From positions 705,144 to 769,143 of the forward strand of contig NZ_CP054393.1 of assembly GCF_018024475.1 (NCBI RefSeq): a DNA stretch of 64,000 nt, given 5' to 3'. The notes under the pieces were generated by a model. That model saw only the letters and a list, made by a program, of their open reading frames with translations, was not told the DNA's origin and did not search any database. A program made the translations under genes and the position numbers. This DNA comes from Candidatus Phytoplasma luffae (GTDB lineage: Bacteria; Bacillota_I; Bacilli_A; Acholeplasmatales; Acholeplasmataceae). This document shows, piece after piece, positions 36,212-44,947 of this stretch; positions within the stretch are counted from its first letter, which is position 1, and the number at the start of each line of letters is the position of its first letter.

Positions 36212-36841
36212 ATGAAACTTATAGTTTTTGAAGGACTAGATGGTAGCGGCAAAACAACTTTAATTCAAGAATTACAACAAAAACTAAAAAAACAAAAAAT
36301 AAATAATAAAATTTATCAAGGTTTAGGAAGTAGTTCTATTGGAACAGAAATAAGAAATTTATTTTTAAATTATAACCAAGTTGATTACATTACTCGTTTT
36401 TATCTTAGCATCACTAATATGGCTCAAATCCAAAAAGAACTCATCTATCCTCATTTAAAACAAAATCAACTCATAATCTTAGACCGTTGGTTACCATCAA
36501 CATATGCCTACCAATTATTTCCTTATCTTAAACAAACAAAATCTTGTTTCGATTTAAAAGAAATTTTTGATATCACTCATAAAAAATTATTTATTAAACC
36601 TCATTTATTAATTTATCTAGATATTAATCCTCTTATTGGTAAAGAAAGAAAACAAACCCAAAAAAACCATCAATTAGATATTATCGAACAAAAATCCTTA
36701 ACTTATCACCAAACTGTCCATAAAGGTTATTATCATTATTTAACTCATTATCAAAACAATAAACAATTAATTCTAAATGGTATTGATTCCCTTCAATCAA
36801 ATGTTACTAAAATTATGAAATTAATAAGAGATATAAAATGA
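36212..36841 (+). CDS. tmk: Thymidylate kinase (mobile-unit copy)
   Basis: A 209-residue kinase converting dTMP to dTDP. Visible: P-loop FEGLDGSGKTTL (6-17), the DRWLPSTYAYQ motif, and LIYLDINPLIGKERK near the lid. The gene belongs to a multi-copy set in phytoplasma mobile units, and a separate chromosomal tmk is expected elsewhere. It probably feeds dTTP to element replication. Its TGA stop overlaps the ATG of a 40-codon ORF (ATGA). Confidence 0.94.
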   Translation: MKLIVFEGLDGSGKTTLIQELQQKLKKQKINNKIYQGLGSSSIGTEIRNLFLNYNQVDYITRFYLSITNMAQIQKELIYPHLKQNQLIILDRWLPSTYAYQLFPYLKQTKSCFDLKEIFDITHKKLFIKPHLLIYLDINPLIGKERKQTQKNHQLDIIEQKSLTYHQTVHKGYYHYLTHYQNNKQLILNGIDSLQSNVTKIMKLIRDIK

Positions 36842-36960
36842 AAAAAATCATAAAGAAAAAATGTCAAAACGGTAATTTATATATCTATTTTCGCAACGGC
36901 AAAATCAAAACAATTCATAAAGATGGAATTATTACTTGGCGTACTAAAAAAATCTATTAA
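36838..36960 (+). CDS. 40-residue basic protein overlapping tmk
   Basis: A short ORF starting in the ATGA overlap with tmk: MKKIIKKKCQNGNLYIYF and onward to a TAA at 36960, immediately before a terminator. It is strongly basic with a YxYFRNGKIKTI-type beta pattern. The tight coupling to tmk and the terminator after its stop argue that it is a real gene. No family recognised. Confidence 0.5.
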   Translation: MKKIIKKKCQNGNLYIYFRNGKIKTIHKDGIITWRTKKIY

Positions 36961-36968
36961 AACAAACC

Positions 36969-36996
36969 AAAGACCCTCAAAAAGGGTCTTTTTTAT
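36969..36996 (+). terminator. Terminator after tmk and the small ORF
   Basis: AAAGACCCT pairs with AGGGTCTTT around CAAAA, followed by a T run. It separates tmk from the replication genes. Confidence 0.85.
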
Positions 36997-37014
36997 TTAG
37001 AAAGGAATTTAAAA

Positions 37015-37644
37015 ATGTTAACTAACCAAGAATTTATTAATATCAACCAATTAAATACCAACTCAAAATCAGTTCAAATCATAAAGCTTATTTTCAACAA
37101 AGCAACTTTGAATCTTACTATTGATAAATATATGAAAAGTAATCACATTCAATTAAATCATTATTTCGAAACCAACAACTTTTGTTCCCAATCCCAAAAA
37201 TCAATTCGCGGAAAAATTAACGAATACCTGATTTTGCTTTATTTAAACCATAAAGGAATTAAATGTTTATATCCTAAATCATATTTATTTTTCATCCCCG
37301 ACATCAAATTCGACTTGGTTTTATTCACACAAACCAAACGCATTATCGCCTTCAATTTCAAAACTTGCCTTCGTGAACGATACAAACAAGCCATCATTGA
37401 AGCACAACAACTAAAAAAACTAGACACTCGTTTTGAATATTATTTATTAACAAACGATGAAGTTGAAACTCAAAAACTCAATAATAAAATTAAAAACGGT
37501 AAAGTACAGTCAATTAATAAAGTAATTAATTTATTTTCTGATAATGCTAATCTCTTCTTAAAAACCTTACTAATGAATGAATTCATCACTTTTCCCAATA
37601 TTAATTTAATTAAAAAGAAGGAGTTAAATAAAAATGTTAACTAA
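37015..37644 (+). CDS. Unknown protein resembling a PD-(D/E)xK nuclease
   Basis: A 209-residue protein. The centre (about 65-130) has the order of a restriction-endonuclease-like core: GKINEYLILLYL (E70), FDLVLF (D100), AFNFKTCLRERYKQA (N114, K116). In typical members the last motif is (D/E)xK; here Asn stands at the acidic position, so it may be inactive or an atypical variant. It overlaps the dnaB helicase gene by 11 bp, which links it to element replication. The assignment is by motif order only. Confidence 0.45.
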   Translation: MLTNQEFININQLNTNSKSVQIIKLIFNKATLNLTIDKYMKSNHIQLNHYFETNNFCSQSQKSIRGKINEYLILLYLNHKGIKCLYPKSYLFFIPDIKFDLVLFTQTKRIIAFNFKTCLRERYKQAIIEAQQLKKLDTRFEYYLLTNDEVETQKLNNKIKNGKVQSINKVINLFSDNANLFLKTLLMNEFITFPNINLIKKKELNKNVN

Positions 37645-39115
37645 CGAACACCAAGCCTTAATTCAAATTATTAATTACATCGAAAAAGGGGAGTGGAACA
37701 AATTAAAACTTTATTGTCAAATAATCAACCCTAAATATTTAACCAAATCCAATCACCAAAAAATATATAACGCTTTAAAATATTTATATTTAGAAAAAAA
37801 ATCAACTCATCCTTGGGATAAAATCAAAACCAAAGAGACAATTATTAAAGAATTACTAACTTATCTTCAAACTCATTATCCTCAAGAAAATTTTAATAAT
37901 GAATCTTTGATGTTTTTAAACAATAATAATATCCATAATGAACATCTTTTAGAAAATTTAAAACATACTTATACCCAAGAAACTTTATTTCAACAATTAA
38001 TAAAAACAATCAACCCTTCTTTTGATAATCAAGATCTTTATCATAAGCATTTATACTACCAAGAAATCTTTGATAAATTAAGAAATTTTATTAATCTTAT
38101 CCCAAACAAAAAAGATAAAACTTTATTAACCTTGAACCAAATGACAAAACTTTATCCCGAAGTCTTTGAAACCGACAACATTTCCAAACAAAAAATCCAA
38201 GAAGAATATTATCGTTTATCAGACACTTTCAAAGGATTAAACCAAGCCACTAAAGGGTTCAAAAAAGGTCAAATCATCACCATTGGAGGCTATACTGGTT
38301 TAGGTAAAACATCTTTTATCTATAATCTTCTTTTAGATTTAGCCAAAACTAAATACCAAGAAAACCAACATTATCCTTATATGTTGGTTTTTTCTTTTGA
38401 AATGACTTCAGAAGAAAACCTAAATCGTTTATTATCTAATCAAACTCAAATTCCTTTAGATGTTATTTTAGATAAAAATTTTGATAATATCACACAACAA
38501 CACTATACGAAAAAGATGATACAAGCAAAACAATTTTTTACTAATATCAACTTATCTTTTAGTTATGACCAAGAAAAAAATATTAATTATATTGTTGATT
38601 TATTGTATCGTCTTCATTTAGAATCCAAAATAGAAATTGTAGTCATTGATCACCTTCAAATCACAAAAGCGAGTAATAAAATGGATAATGACCGTTTAGC
38701 CATTGATGAAATCATGACCAAAATTAAAGAAATCGCCATCGAATTAAAAATTGTCATTATCATTTTATCTCAATTTTCAAGAGATACTTATTCTAATTAT
38801 AACGGAAAATCCCCAGAAATCACCGCACTAAAAGGCTCTGGCGGAATTGAAACCAATTCCGACATAGTATTAATTATGTCTGAATTTAACCCAAATATTA
38901 AAAAAAATACCACCAAACCCCTAAATATCTATACTTCAACCTTAAATCAACTATATTTAGAAGCTGATGACAATGATAATCAAAAAATAATTGAAGTAAA
39001 TATTAAAAAAAATCGCAGCGGAACTAAAAAAACTTTAGTCTATCATTTTAAAATGACAACTCAAACTTTTCAAGAAGTAGGTTATGTTTTACCTTACCAA
39101 ATAGAAGATTTTTAA
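37634..39115 (+). CDS. dnaB: Replicative DNA helicase DnaB (mobile-unit copy)
   Basis: A 493-residue SF4 helicase. The N-terminal part (1-150) is divergent; the RecA-like core has Walker A IGGYTGLGKTSF (217-228), FSFEMTSEENLNRLLS, Walker B IVVIDHLQI (about 338-346), ILSQFSRD, LKGSGGIETNSDIVLIM and a C-terminal KNRSGTKKTLVYHF. It should unwind the element as a hexamer. It overlaps the nuclease-like gene upstream, and the primase follows after 11 bp. Confidence 0.93.
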   Translation: MLTNEHQALIQIINYIEKGEWNKLKLYCQIINPKYLTKSNHQKIYNALKYLYLEKKSTHPWDKIKTKETIIKELLTYLQTHYPQENFNNESLMFLNNNNIHNEHLLENLKHTYTQETLFQQLIKTINPSFDNQDLYHKHLYYQEIFDKLRNFINLIPNKKDKTLLTLNQMTKLYPEVFETDNISKQKIQEEYYRLSDTFKGLNQATKGFKKGQIITIGGYTGLGKTSFIYNLLLDLAKTKYQENQHYPYMLVFSFEMTSEENLNRLLSNQTQIPLDVILDKNFDNITQQHYTKKMIQAKQFFTNINLSFSYDQEKNINYIVDLLYRLHLESKIEIVVIDHLQITKASNKMDNDRLAIDEIMTKIKEIAIELKIVIIILSQFSRDTYSNYNGKSPEITALKGSGGIETNSDIVLIMSEFNPNIKKNTTKPLNIYTSTLNQLYLEADDNDNQKIIEVNIKKNRSGTKKTLVYHFKMTTQTFQEVGYVLPYQIEDF

Positions 39116-39126
39116 GGAGTAAAAAA

Positions 39127-40455
39127 ATGAATAATCAAGAAAAAATTAACTACATCAAAACTAATTTCCCCATGATAGTTTTATTAAAAAAATTAAACAT
39201 CCTCCCATCAAACTTCAACAGCAAATATCGTTTTCCTTGTCCCATCCATCAAGGTCTAAATCCAACAACTTGTCATATAAATGATAACAATAACATTCAC
39301 TGTTGGAAATGTTGTCGCGATTTTGACATTATTGATGTTTATAAAGAAATTCGTGGAATCACAAACTTTAACGATGCAGTCAAAAAGATTTTAAATTTTA
39401 TGCATTCTCAAAAATTTGAAATCTTAACAAATAAAGAAAAAACTAACACCTCAATATCCTCCAACCCTTTCAAATTACAATATCATCCTCCCAAACCCCA
39501 TAACCCAATAGATGAAACAGAAATTAATATCAAAAAAACACAATTATTCAAAGAAATATCTCCCTTATTTAATCAAATAAGAGATTATTATAATTATTTG
39601 TTAACATCCAATCAAAATGATGAAAGGAAAATAGGATTAGATTATTTAACACAAAAGCGCCAATTAAATTTAGAAACAATTAAAGAATTTAAATTAGGTT
39701 ATGCTCCATTATCAAATAAACCATTATCTTTTAGATTAATCAATTTCTTAAAAAAGAAAAATGTTAATATTGATAAATTAGTAGAATATGGTTTTATCAA
39801 AGAAAAAACTAATTTCAAAGGAAAAAAATATTATCATGATACTTTTCATGGTTCTATCATTATCCCGATTGAAAATGGATATGCTAAAACATTTCACTTT
39901 TATCAAAACCATTTTTGCGATACTAGCTATTTTCAACCCAAATATCAATCTCTTAATAATTTCAGCCAAACCCCCACTTTTCATTTTAGTTATCGTTTCT
40001 TTGAAGCATTCCCTTGCATTAAACAAACTAAAATTATGATTGTTCATGAAGGCTTTTTTGATGTCATTAGTTGTTGGCAAAATGGAATTAAAAACGTTGT
40101 GGGATTAATTTGTGTCACACAATTATTTTCTCAAACACAAATAGACATTCTTAAAAAAGAAAATATTAAAATCATTATTGCCTTAGACAATGACGAAACA
40201 GGAAAAAAACGTAGTGAATTATTAGGTGAACAATTAAAAAAAGAAAATATTATCTATGAAATTAGACACATTTTACCACCTTATAATCAAACTTGTAAAG
40301 ATGTCGATGATTTATTTAAACAATATGGAATCCAAGCTTATCAAAAATGTTTCTTAGACCCATATATTTCTTACGAAGCGGCCAAAAAGAAACAAATAGT
40401 AGATTTAGCTATATATTACTTTGGCAAAGATAAAGTAGAAGTAATTAACGAATAA
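39127..40455 (+). CDS. dnaG: DNA primase DnaG (mobile-unit copy)
   Basis: A 442-residue primase making RNA primers. The N-terminal CHC2 zinc finger has C38, H41, C59 and C62 (FPCPIHQG and HCWKC). The TOPRIM core has an IMIVHEGFFDVISC Glu motif near 305 and IIALDNDETGKK near 350. It is shorter than chromosomal DnaG (about 600) because the C-terminal helicase-interaction domain is missing or very reduced. Together with dnaB it gives the element its own primosome. Confidence 0.93.
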   Translation: MNNQEKINYIKTNFPMIVLLKKLNILPSNFNSKYRFPCPIHQGLNPTTCHINDNNNIHCWKCCRDFDIIDVYKEIRGITNFNDAVKKILNFMHSQKFEILTNKEKTNTSISSNPFKLQYHPPKPHNPIDETEINIKKTQLFKEISPLFNQIRDYYNYLLTSNQNDERKIGLDYLTQKRQLNLETIKEFKLGYAPLSNKPLSFRLINFLKKKNVNIDKLVEYGFIKEKTNFKGKKYYHDTFHGSIIIPIENGYAKTFHFYQNHFCDTSYFQPKYQSLNNFSQTPTFHFSYRFFEAFPCIKQTKIMIVHEGFFDVISCWQNGIKNVVGLICVTQLFSQTQIDILKKENIKIIIALDNDETGKKRSELLGEQLKKENIIYEIRHILPPYNQTCKDVDDLFKQYGIQAYQKCFLDPYISYEAAKKKQIVDLAIYYFGKDKVEVINE

Positions 40456-40491
40456 TTTATTAATTAATTTAAAAAAAGGAGAAATAAAATA

Positions 40492-41127
40492 ATGCAAAAC
40501 AATACCAATCAAGAAATTAGAATCGGAGGTGAAATTAATAAACAAAATACTCCCACTGATTTAGAACAAATCAAACACTTTTTGAAAACTTTAAAAGAAG
40601 ATTTAATTAACCTCACCATTATTAATCATTCCAAAAAGAAAAATACCTACCAAGAAGCTAATTATCGCCCTAAAAATCAAACTTTATTTATAGATCCAAA
40701 AATCTTAGAAGAAATTAAAAAATACAAAATAGACATAATTAAAGCCATAAAAGTAGATGACAATACAAAATTATTACTTAACCCTTCAACCCCTCTTAAA
40801 ACTCAAAATAATACCCTTAAACATCAATTTAATATTTTCCAAATCAATTATAAAAATGAAACCAAAAACCAAATAAAAGAATTAATGAGCAAAATCAATA
40901 TCAATAAATTAGATACTTTAAAATTATTTAAATTAGATAATCATAAAAAAGATAAATATGATAAACCTTTAAAAAGCAATTATAAAAAAGGTTTAAATAT
41001 TATTTATTATCGCTTAGAAGATTTAAAACACATTAAATTCTTTATTACCAAAGATAAACGAGGTTATAGAGTTAAAAAACTCCATCCTATGTATAAATAT
41101 ATATCTAAAACAAAACAAATTATTTAA
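40492..41127 (+). CDS. Mobile-unit hypothetical protein after dnaG
   Basis: A 211-residue hydrophilic, Lys-rich protein with no membrane segment and no recognised domain. The C-terminal part (YKKGLNIIYYRLEDLKHIKFFITKDKRG) looks like a small beta-rich domain. It is the last cargo gene before the iteron-like repeats; its stop codon touches the first repeat. A role as origin-binding or initiator protein is an attractive guess from position only. Confidence 0.6.
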   Translation: MQNNTNQEIRIGGEINKQNTPTDLEQIKHFLKTLKEDLINLTIINHSKKKNTYQEANYRPKNQTLFIDPKILEEIKKYKIDIIKAIKVDDNTKLLLNPSTPLKTQNNTLKHQFNIFQINYKNETKNQIKELMSKININKLDTLKLFKLDNHKKDKYDKPLKSNYKKGLNIIYYRLEDLKHIKFFITKDKRGYRVKKLHPMYKYISKTKQII

Positions 41128-41214
41128 CTAACAATTTTATAACACTTTACTAACAGTTTTATAACATTTTACTAACAGTTTTATAACACTTTACTAACAG
41201 TTTTATAACAGTTT
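41127..41214 (+). repeat. Four tandem 22-bp direct repeats (iteron-like)
   Basis: Units start at 41127, 41149, 41171 and 41193. The core ACTAACAGTTTTATAACA is shared, with one A/G change in unit 1 and small changes in the last bases. They lie directly after the dnaB-dnaG-hypothetical operon, where an iteron origin would be expected. Confidence 0.9.
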
Positions 41215-41575
41215 TCGTCTCTCAATTTACCTGTTAAAAACTAGCTTATTTAACAAGTGATATTTGATATTTTATATCGATAATGATAATGATATTCGAT
41301 ATTTGATATTGTCGATATATCTTTTTTTTAAATCATTATTAATTATCGATATAAATAACATCTCTTTTTTAAAACCCTTTCCATTGGAAAAAGATTGTTT
41401 ATAAAAATATAAATCAAATAATATAAGCGCTGGAGCGCTAACAAAAATAAAAAGAATACATAATAAAAAGAAAAATAATAAAGAATCCCCCCATTACGCT
41501 GCCCCCCTTTTTTTTCAAACCTTACCAATTTCATCAGCGCAAAACTAAAAAATAAAACAAATTAATGGTATTTTT
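41215..41575. other. Candidate replication-origin region of the mobile unit
   Basis: No convincing gene. It contains five GATATT hexamers at about 7-bp spacing (41259, 41266, 41291, 41298, 41305) around TATCGATAA, two AGCGCT palindromes (41426-41431, 41434-41439), a TTTCCATTGGAAA inverted repeat near 41390 and two C6 runs (41487-41492, 41502-41507). A 63-codon minus-strand ORF across it has no family features and no coding-like composition. Confidence 0.55.
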
Positions 41576-41604
41576 TTGATTTAAAAACCTTTTTGAATTA
41601 TAAT
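41576..41604 (+). promoter_or_regulatory. Transposase promoter
   Basis: TTGATT (41576-41581) and TATAAT (41599-41604) are separated by exactly 17 bp, 43 bp before the transposase ATG. Confidence 0.6.
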
Positions 41605-41646
41605 TATTAATATAATCAAAAAAAATAAGGTAAATAGTGTTTAATA

Positions 41647-42591
41647 ATGAAAAAATTAAAACAAAAATTCAAATTATTGCAAAAAATGATTGAAAAAATA
41701 ACTAAAATTGATAAAAAAATAGTTTTTAATTTGGTTAAAAAATTTAAAAATAACTTAAATCTTACTACCATTTTAAAAACTATCCAAATCAAAAGAAGTA
41801 CTTATTATTACTGGTTAAAAATTAAAGAACAATTAAAATTAAAACAAGAAAAATACCTTTTGCAACAAAAAAGAATCGAAGCTTTATGTTGTAATCATGA
41901 ATATTTTTTCGGTCATCATAAAATTACTGTTTTATACCAAAAAACTTTCAATGAATCAATTACTAAGAAAAAAGTTTATCTCATTATGAAAGAAAAAAAT
42001 ATTTTTTGTCGGTTAAGAATTAAAAAAAATAAACATCATTATAAAAATAATTTACAAAATAAAATTAAAATAGTACCTAACTTAATCAATCAAGAATTTA
42101 TTTCATCTCGACCCCTACAAAAACTATTCACTGATATTACTTATTTTAAAACTCCTCAAGGTTTTTTATATTTTTCTTGTGTTATAGATTCTTTTAATAA
42201 TCAAATTATCGCTTCACATACTTCTAATTGTCAAAATAAAGATTTAGTATTAAAAACAATCCAAAAATTACCTAAATTAAAAAAACCTTGTATTATTCAT
42301 TCTGATCAAGGTTCAGTTTATCAATCTCTAAAAGTTCAACAAATCCTAACTAAAAAAGGTTTTTTAATCAGCATGTCCCGCAAAGCCACTCCACGTGATA
42401 ACGCAGTAATTGAAAATCTGTTCGGCCAAATGAAAAGTATTTTATATCATCGTCATCCTTTTTTATTTCAAAAAACAATTCCAAAAATCACAAAAATAAT
42501 TAATCAATTTCCTTCTTTTTGGAATCATAAATGGCTTTTAACTAAATTAAATAATTTATCCCCTTTACAATATTTTCAAACTCTTAGATAA
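41647..42591 (+). CDS. tra5: IS3-family (IS150-like, tra5-type) transposase
   Basis: A 314-residue OrfB-type DDE transposase. The catalytic triad is complete: D163 (FTDITYF), D220 (IIHSDQG) and E256 (NAVIENLFGQMK), with 35 residues between the last two as expected of DD(35)E. The N-terminal part has a helix-turn-helix-like TILKTIQIKRSTYYYWL. No separate orfA is visible upstream, so the product is a single chain. Its last 73 codons are repeated, inverted, at 27791-28014. The 3' IS end AAAACTTTAGACACTTTTT is at 42797-42815; I did not find a matching 5' end upstream. Confidence 0.93.
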   Translation: MKKLKQKFKLLQKMIEKITKIDKKIVFNLVKKFKNNLNLTTILKTIQIKRSTYYYWLKIKEQLKLKQEKYLLQQKRIEALCCNHEYFFGHHKITVLYQKTFNESITKKKVYLIMKEKNIFCRLRIKKNKHHYKNNLQNKIKIVPNLINQEFISSRPLQKLFTDITYFKTPQGFLYFSCVIDSFNNQIIASHTSNCQNKDLVLKTIQKLPKLKKPCIIHSDQGSVYQSLKVQQILTKKGFLISMSRKATPRDNAVIENLFGQMKSILYHRHPFLFQKTIPKITKIINQFPSFWNHKWLLTKLNNLSPLQYFQTLR

Positions 42592-42930
42592 ATTATTAGT
42601 TAAATTTACATAAATAATATAACCTTATAAAAAAGGTTACTTTTCTGCACCCTTTTTTTAAGAAAAATATTAAAATTATATAAAAGATTATTTTCTTTTT
42701 ATTTTGTAGACACCTTTTTAACTTTTTTTACCTAACTATATATATGGAAGGGTAAAATATTGAAAAAAATATCTTTTGAAACTAGCAAATTATTAAAAAA
42801 CTTTAGACACTTTTTAATTTAATTAAAAACAACTTTGTTAGTTTGAAAAGATATGAAATTATCTACTTAATTTTAAGTTTTAAAGAACAATTTTAAAATT
42901 AAAATATGTCCAAAAAAATGGAACAGCGCA
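42368..42930 (+). repeat. Right terminal inverted repeat of the mobile unit
   Basis: Inverted copy of 27452-28014, same length. It contains the 3' 224 bp of the transposase gene, about 225 bp to the IS end, and 115 bp beyond it, and ends with GGAACAGCGCA. Confidence 0.9.
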
Positions 42931-43506
42931 CTAATATTCTATTTTTTATATTTTTAATTTATCTAATTTAGTTAAATTAATTTATAAGAGAATTAAAAAA
43001 TTTAGTTTATTATTTATTCCAAAAAATAATTAAGTTTATAACTATAATAATATAAAAAAATAGAAAAATAAATCTGAAATCAAAATCTATTTAATTTATC
43101 CATAATATTTTATTAAACAGAAACTATTTATCTTTATAAATGGTTAATATTATGATAAAATGAAGATAGTAAAATATATAAAAAAATGATAATAAAATTA
43201 ATTAGAATATAAAATTAAAAAGTATTTTTATCTTAATTTGAATTAAAAAAATTTAAATTAAATAAGTTAAAAATTAACATAATTTAATATTTTTTAATAT
43301 AAAAAAATTTTAAATTTTAAATATAAATTTAAAAACATTATAATATATTAGAATAGTTATAATAAAATAATTTATCAATTATATTATCAAAATATAAATT
43401 TCAATTTATCCAAAAAAATTTGTAAATATTTTTTAAAAATTTTATCGATAAATAAAACAATTCATAAAATGATGATATTAATTGCTATTATTAAAGGAAT
43501 ATAATA
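42931..43506. other. AT-rich gap right of the mobile unit
   Basis: No gene, tRNA or repeat is visible; several TATAAT-like hexamers occur but composition makes them uninformative. AAAGGAA upstream of asnS is the only clear signal (ribosome binding site). Confidence 0.5.
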
Positions 43507-44892
43507 ATGTTTTCTGTCAAGACCCTTTATAAAAATTACGAATCATATATAAATAAAAAAATTTATATTAAAGGTTGGGTTAAACACTTACGTTTTCAAA
43601 AAAAAATATTTTTTTTGGATTTAAACGATGGAACTTATTTAGAAGGTTTACAAGTTGTTTATAAAAATATTGGCGATCCTTCTTTTGACGAAATAAAAGA
43701 TAAATTACAAGTAGGAGTTTCTTTACATTTAGAAGGTGAATTGGTTGTTAACCCTAAAGCTTCTCAACCTTTTGAATTATTAGCTAATAAAATAATTCTT
43801 TTAGGGAAGAACCATATTCCTTATCCGATTCAATCTAAAAAACATTCTAAAACTTTTTTACGTCAATTCCCTCATTTAAGAACTAGAACTAATATTTTCG
43901 GTGCTGTTTTTAGAATCAGAAATACAGCTAGTTGTGGAATTCATGAATTTTTCCAAAAAGAAGGTTTTATTTGGGTGCATACCCCTATTATTACTGTTAG
44001 TGACGGTGAAGGAGCAGGTGAATTATTTCAAGTTACTACTTTAAATTTAAACCAAATACCTTTAGACCAAAATAAAAAAGTAGATTATACACAAGATTTT
44101 TTTAAAAAACCTACTTTTTTAACTGTGACAGGTCAATTAGAAGGAGAGGCGCTTGCTTTATCTTTTAAGAAAATTTATACTTTCGGACCTACTTTTAGAG
44201 CTGAAAATTCTAATACTACTAAACATATATCTGAATTTTGGATGATAGAACCTGAAATAGCTTTTTGTGATTTGCAAGAAAATATCAAAATAGCACAAAA
44301 AATGATTCAATATGTAATTAATTTTTGTTTAGAACGGAATAAAGAAGATTTTATATTTTTAGAAAATAATGTAGAACCTAACTTAATTCAAAGATTACAA
44401 AAAGTAGTTGAATTAGAAGTTTTTAAACAAATCACATATAAAGAAGCTATTCAAATTTTGATAAATAGTAAAATAGTTTTTGAAAATAAACCTTATTATG
44501 GAGCTGATTTATCTAAGGAACACGAGAAATTTTTAACTAATTTGTTTCAAGAGCCTATTTTCATTATTGATTGGCCTATTAATATTAAAGCTTTTTATAT
44601 GAAAAATAATGATGATAATGAAACTGTAGCAGCTATGGATTTATTAGTTCCTCAAATAGGAGAATTAATAGGCGGTTCACAAAGAGAAGATGACCTACAA
44701 ATTTTAAAAAATAAAATGAATCAATTTAACATTTCTACAAAAGAATTAGAATGGTATTTAGATTTAAGACGTTTTGGAAGTTGTATACATTCAGGTTTTG
44801 GTATGGGATTCGAAAGGTTATTAATTTTTTTAACTGGTTTGGATAATATTAGAGATGTTATAGCATTCCCTAGAACTCCTAAAAATGCTTAG
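43507..44892 (+). CDS. asnS: Asparaginyl-tRNA synthetase
   Basis: A 461-residue class IIb synthetase. The N-terminal anticodon-binding OB fold (about 17-105: KIYIKGWVKHLRFQKKIFFLDLNDG) is followed by motif 1 (RIRNTASCGIHEFFQKEGFIWVHTP), TVTGQLEGEALALSF, motif 2 FGPTFRAENSNTTKHISEFWMIEPE and motif 3 GFGMGFERLLIFLTGLDNIRD with the usual AFPRTP end. GQLEGE and the overall length fit AsnS rather than AspS. First gene to the right of the mobile unit. Confidence 0.96.
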   Translation: MFSVKTLYKNYESYINKKIYIKGWVKHLRFQKKIFFLDLNDGTYLEGLQVVYKNIGDPSFDEIKDKLQVGVSLHLEGELVVNPKASQPFELLANKIILLGKNHIPYPIQSKKHSKTFLRQFPHLRTRTNIFGAVFRIRNTASCGIHEFFQKEGFIWVHTPIITVSDGEGAGELFQVTTLNLNQIPLDQNKKVDYTQDFFKKPTFLTVTGQLEGEALALSFKKIYTFGPTFRAENSNTTKHISEFWMIEPEIAFCDLQENIKIAQKMIQYVINFCLERNKEDFIFLENNVEPNLIQRLQKVVELEVFKQITYKEAIQILINSKIVFENKPYYGADLSKEHEKFLTNLFQEPIFIIDWPINIKAFYMKNNDDNETVAAMDLLVPQIGELIGGSQREDDLQILKNKMNQFNISTKELEWYLDLRRFGSCIHSGFGMGFERLLIFLTGLDNIRDVIAFPRTPKNA

Positions 44893-44947
44893 TTTTTAAC
44901 AAATTAAAAAATTAATTAAATATAAATTAAAGGATTTTTTTATAACC

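Larger units (their letters stand above)
27452..42930 (+). mobile_element. Potential mobile unit (PMU), composite-transposon-like, about 15.5 kb
   Basis: The element is delimited by 563-bp inverted repeats (27452-28014 and 42368-42930), of equal length and with about four mismatches by my reading. All cargo between them reads rightward. The gene content (sigF-like, ssb, himA/HU, hflB-like ATPase, tmk, dnaB, dnaG, tra5-type transposase, SVM-type secreted protein) is that of PMUs described in aster yellows phytoplasmas, one of which exists in both chromosomal and circular forms. The plus strand has far more C than G here, unlike the flanking genes. I saw no convincing target-site duplication. 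Confidence 0.85.

Noticed and set aside
39778..40080. ORFs of 100 and 83 codons overlapping dnaG
   Set aside because: Out-of-frame shadows of the primase TOPRIM region.
41127..41214. CRISPR array
   Set aside because: The 22-bp units are strictly tandem without spacers, and no cas genes are present; they fit iterons better.
41343..41534. 63-codon minus-strand ORF in the candidate origin
   Set aside because: It spans the C6 runs and palindromes, has no ribosome binding site of normal spacing and no recognisable domain; probably chance.
27440..42940. Target-site duplication flanking the mobile unit
   Set aside because: The bases next to 27452 and 42930 do not form a convincing direct repeat, so the exact insertion point remains open.
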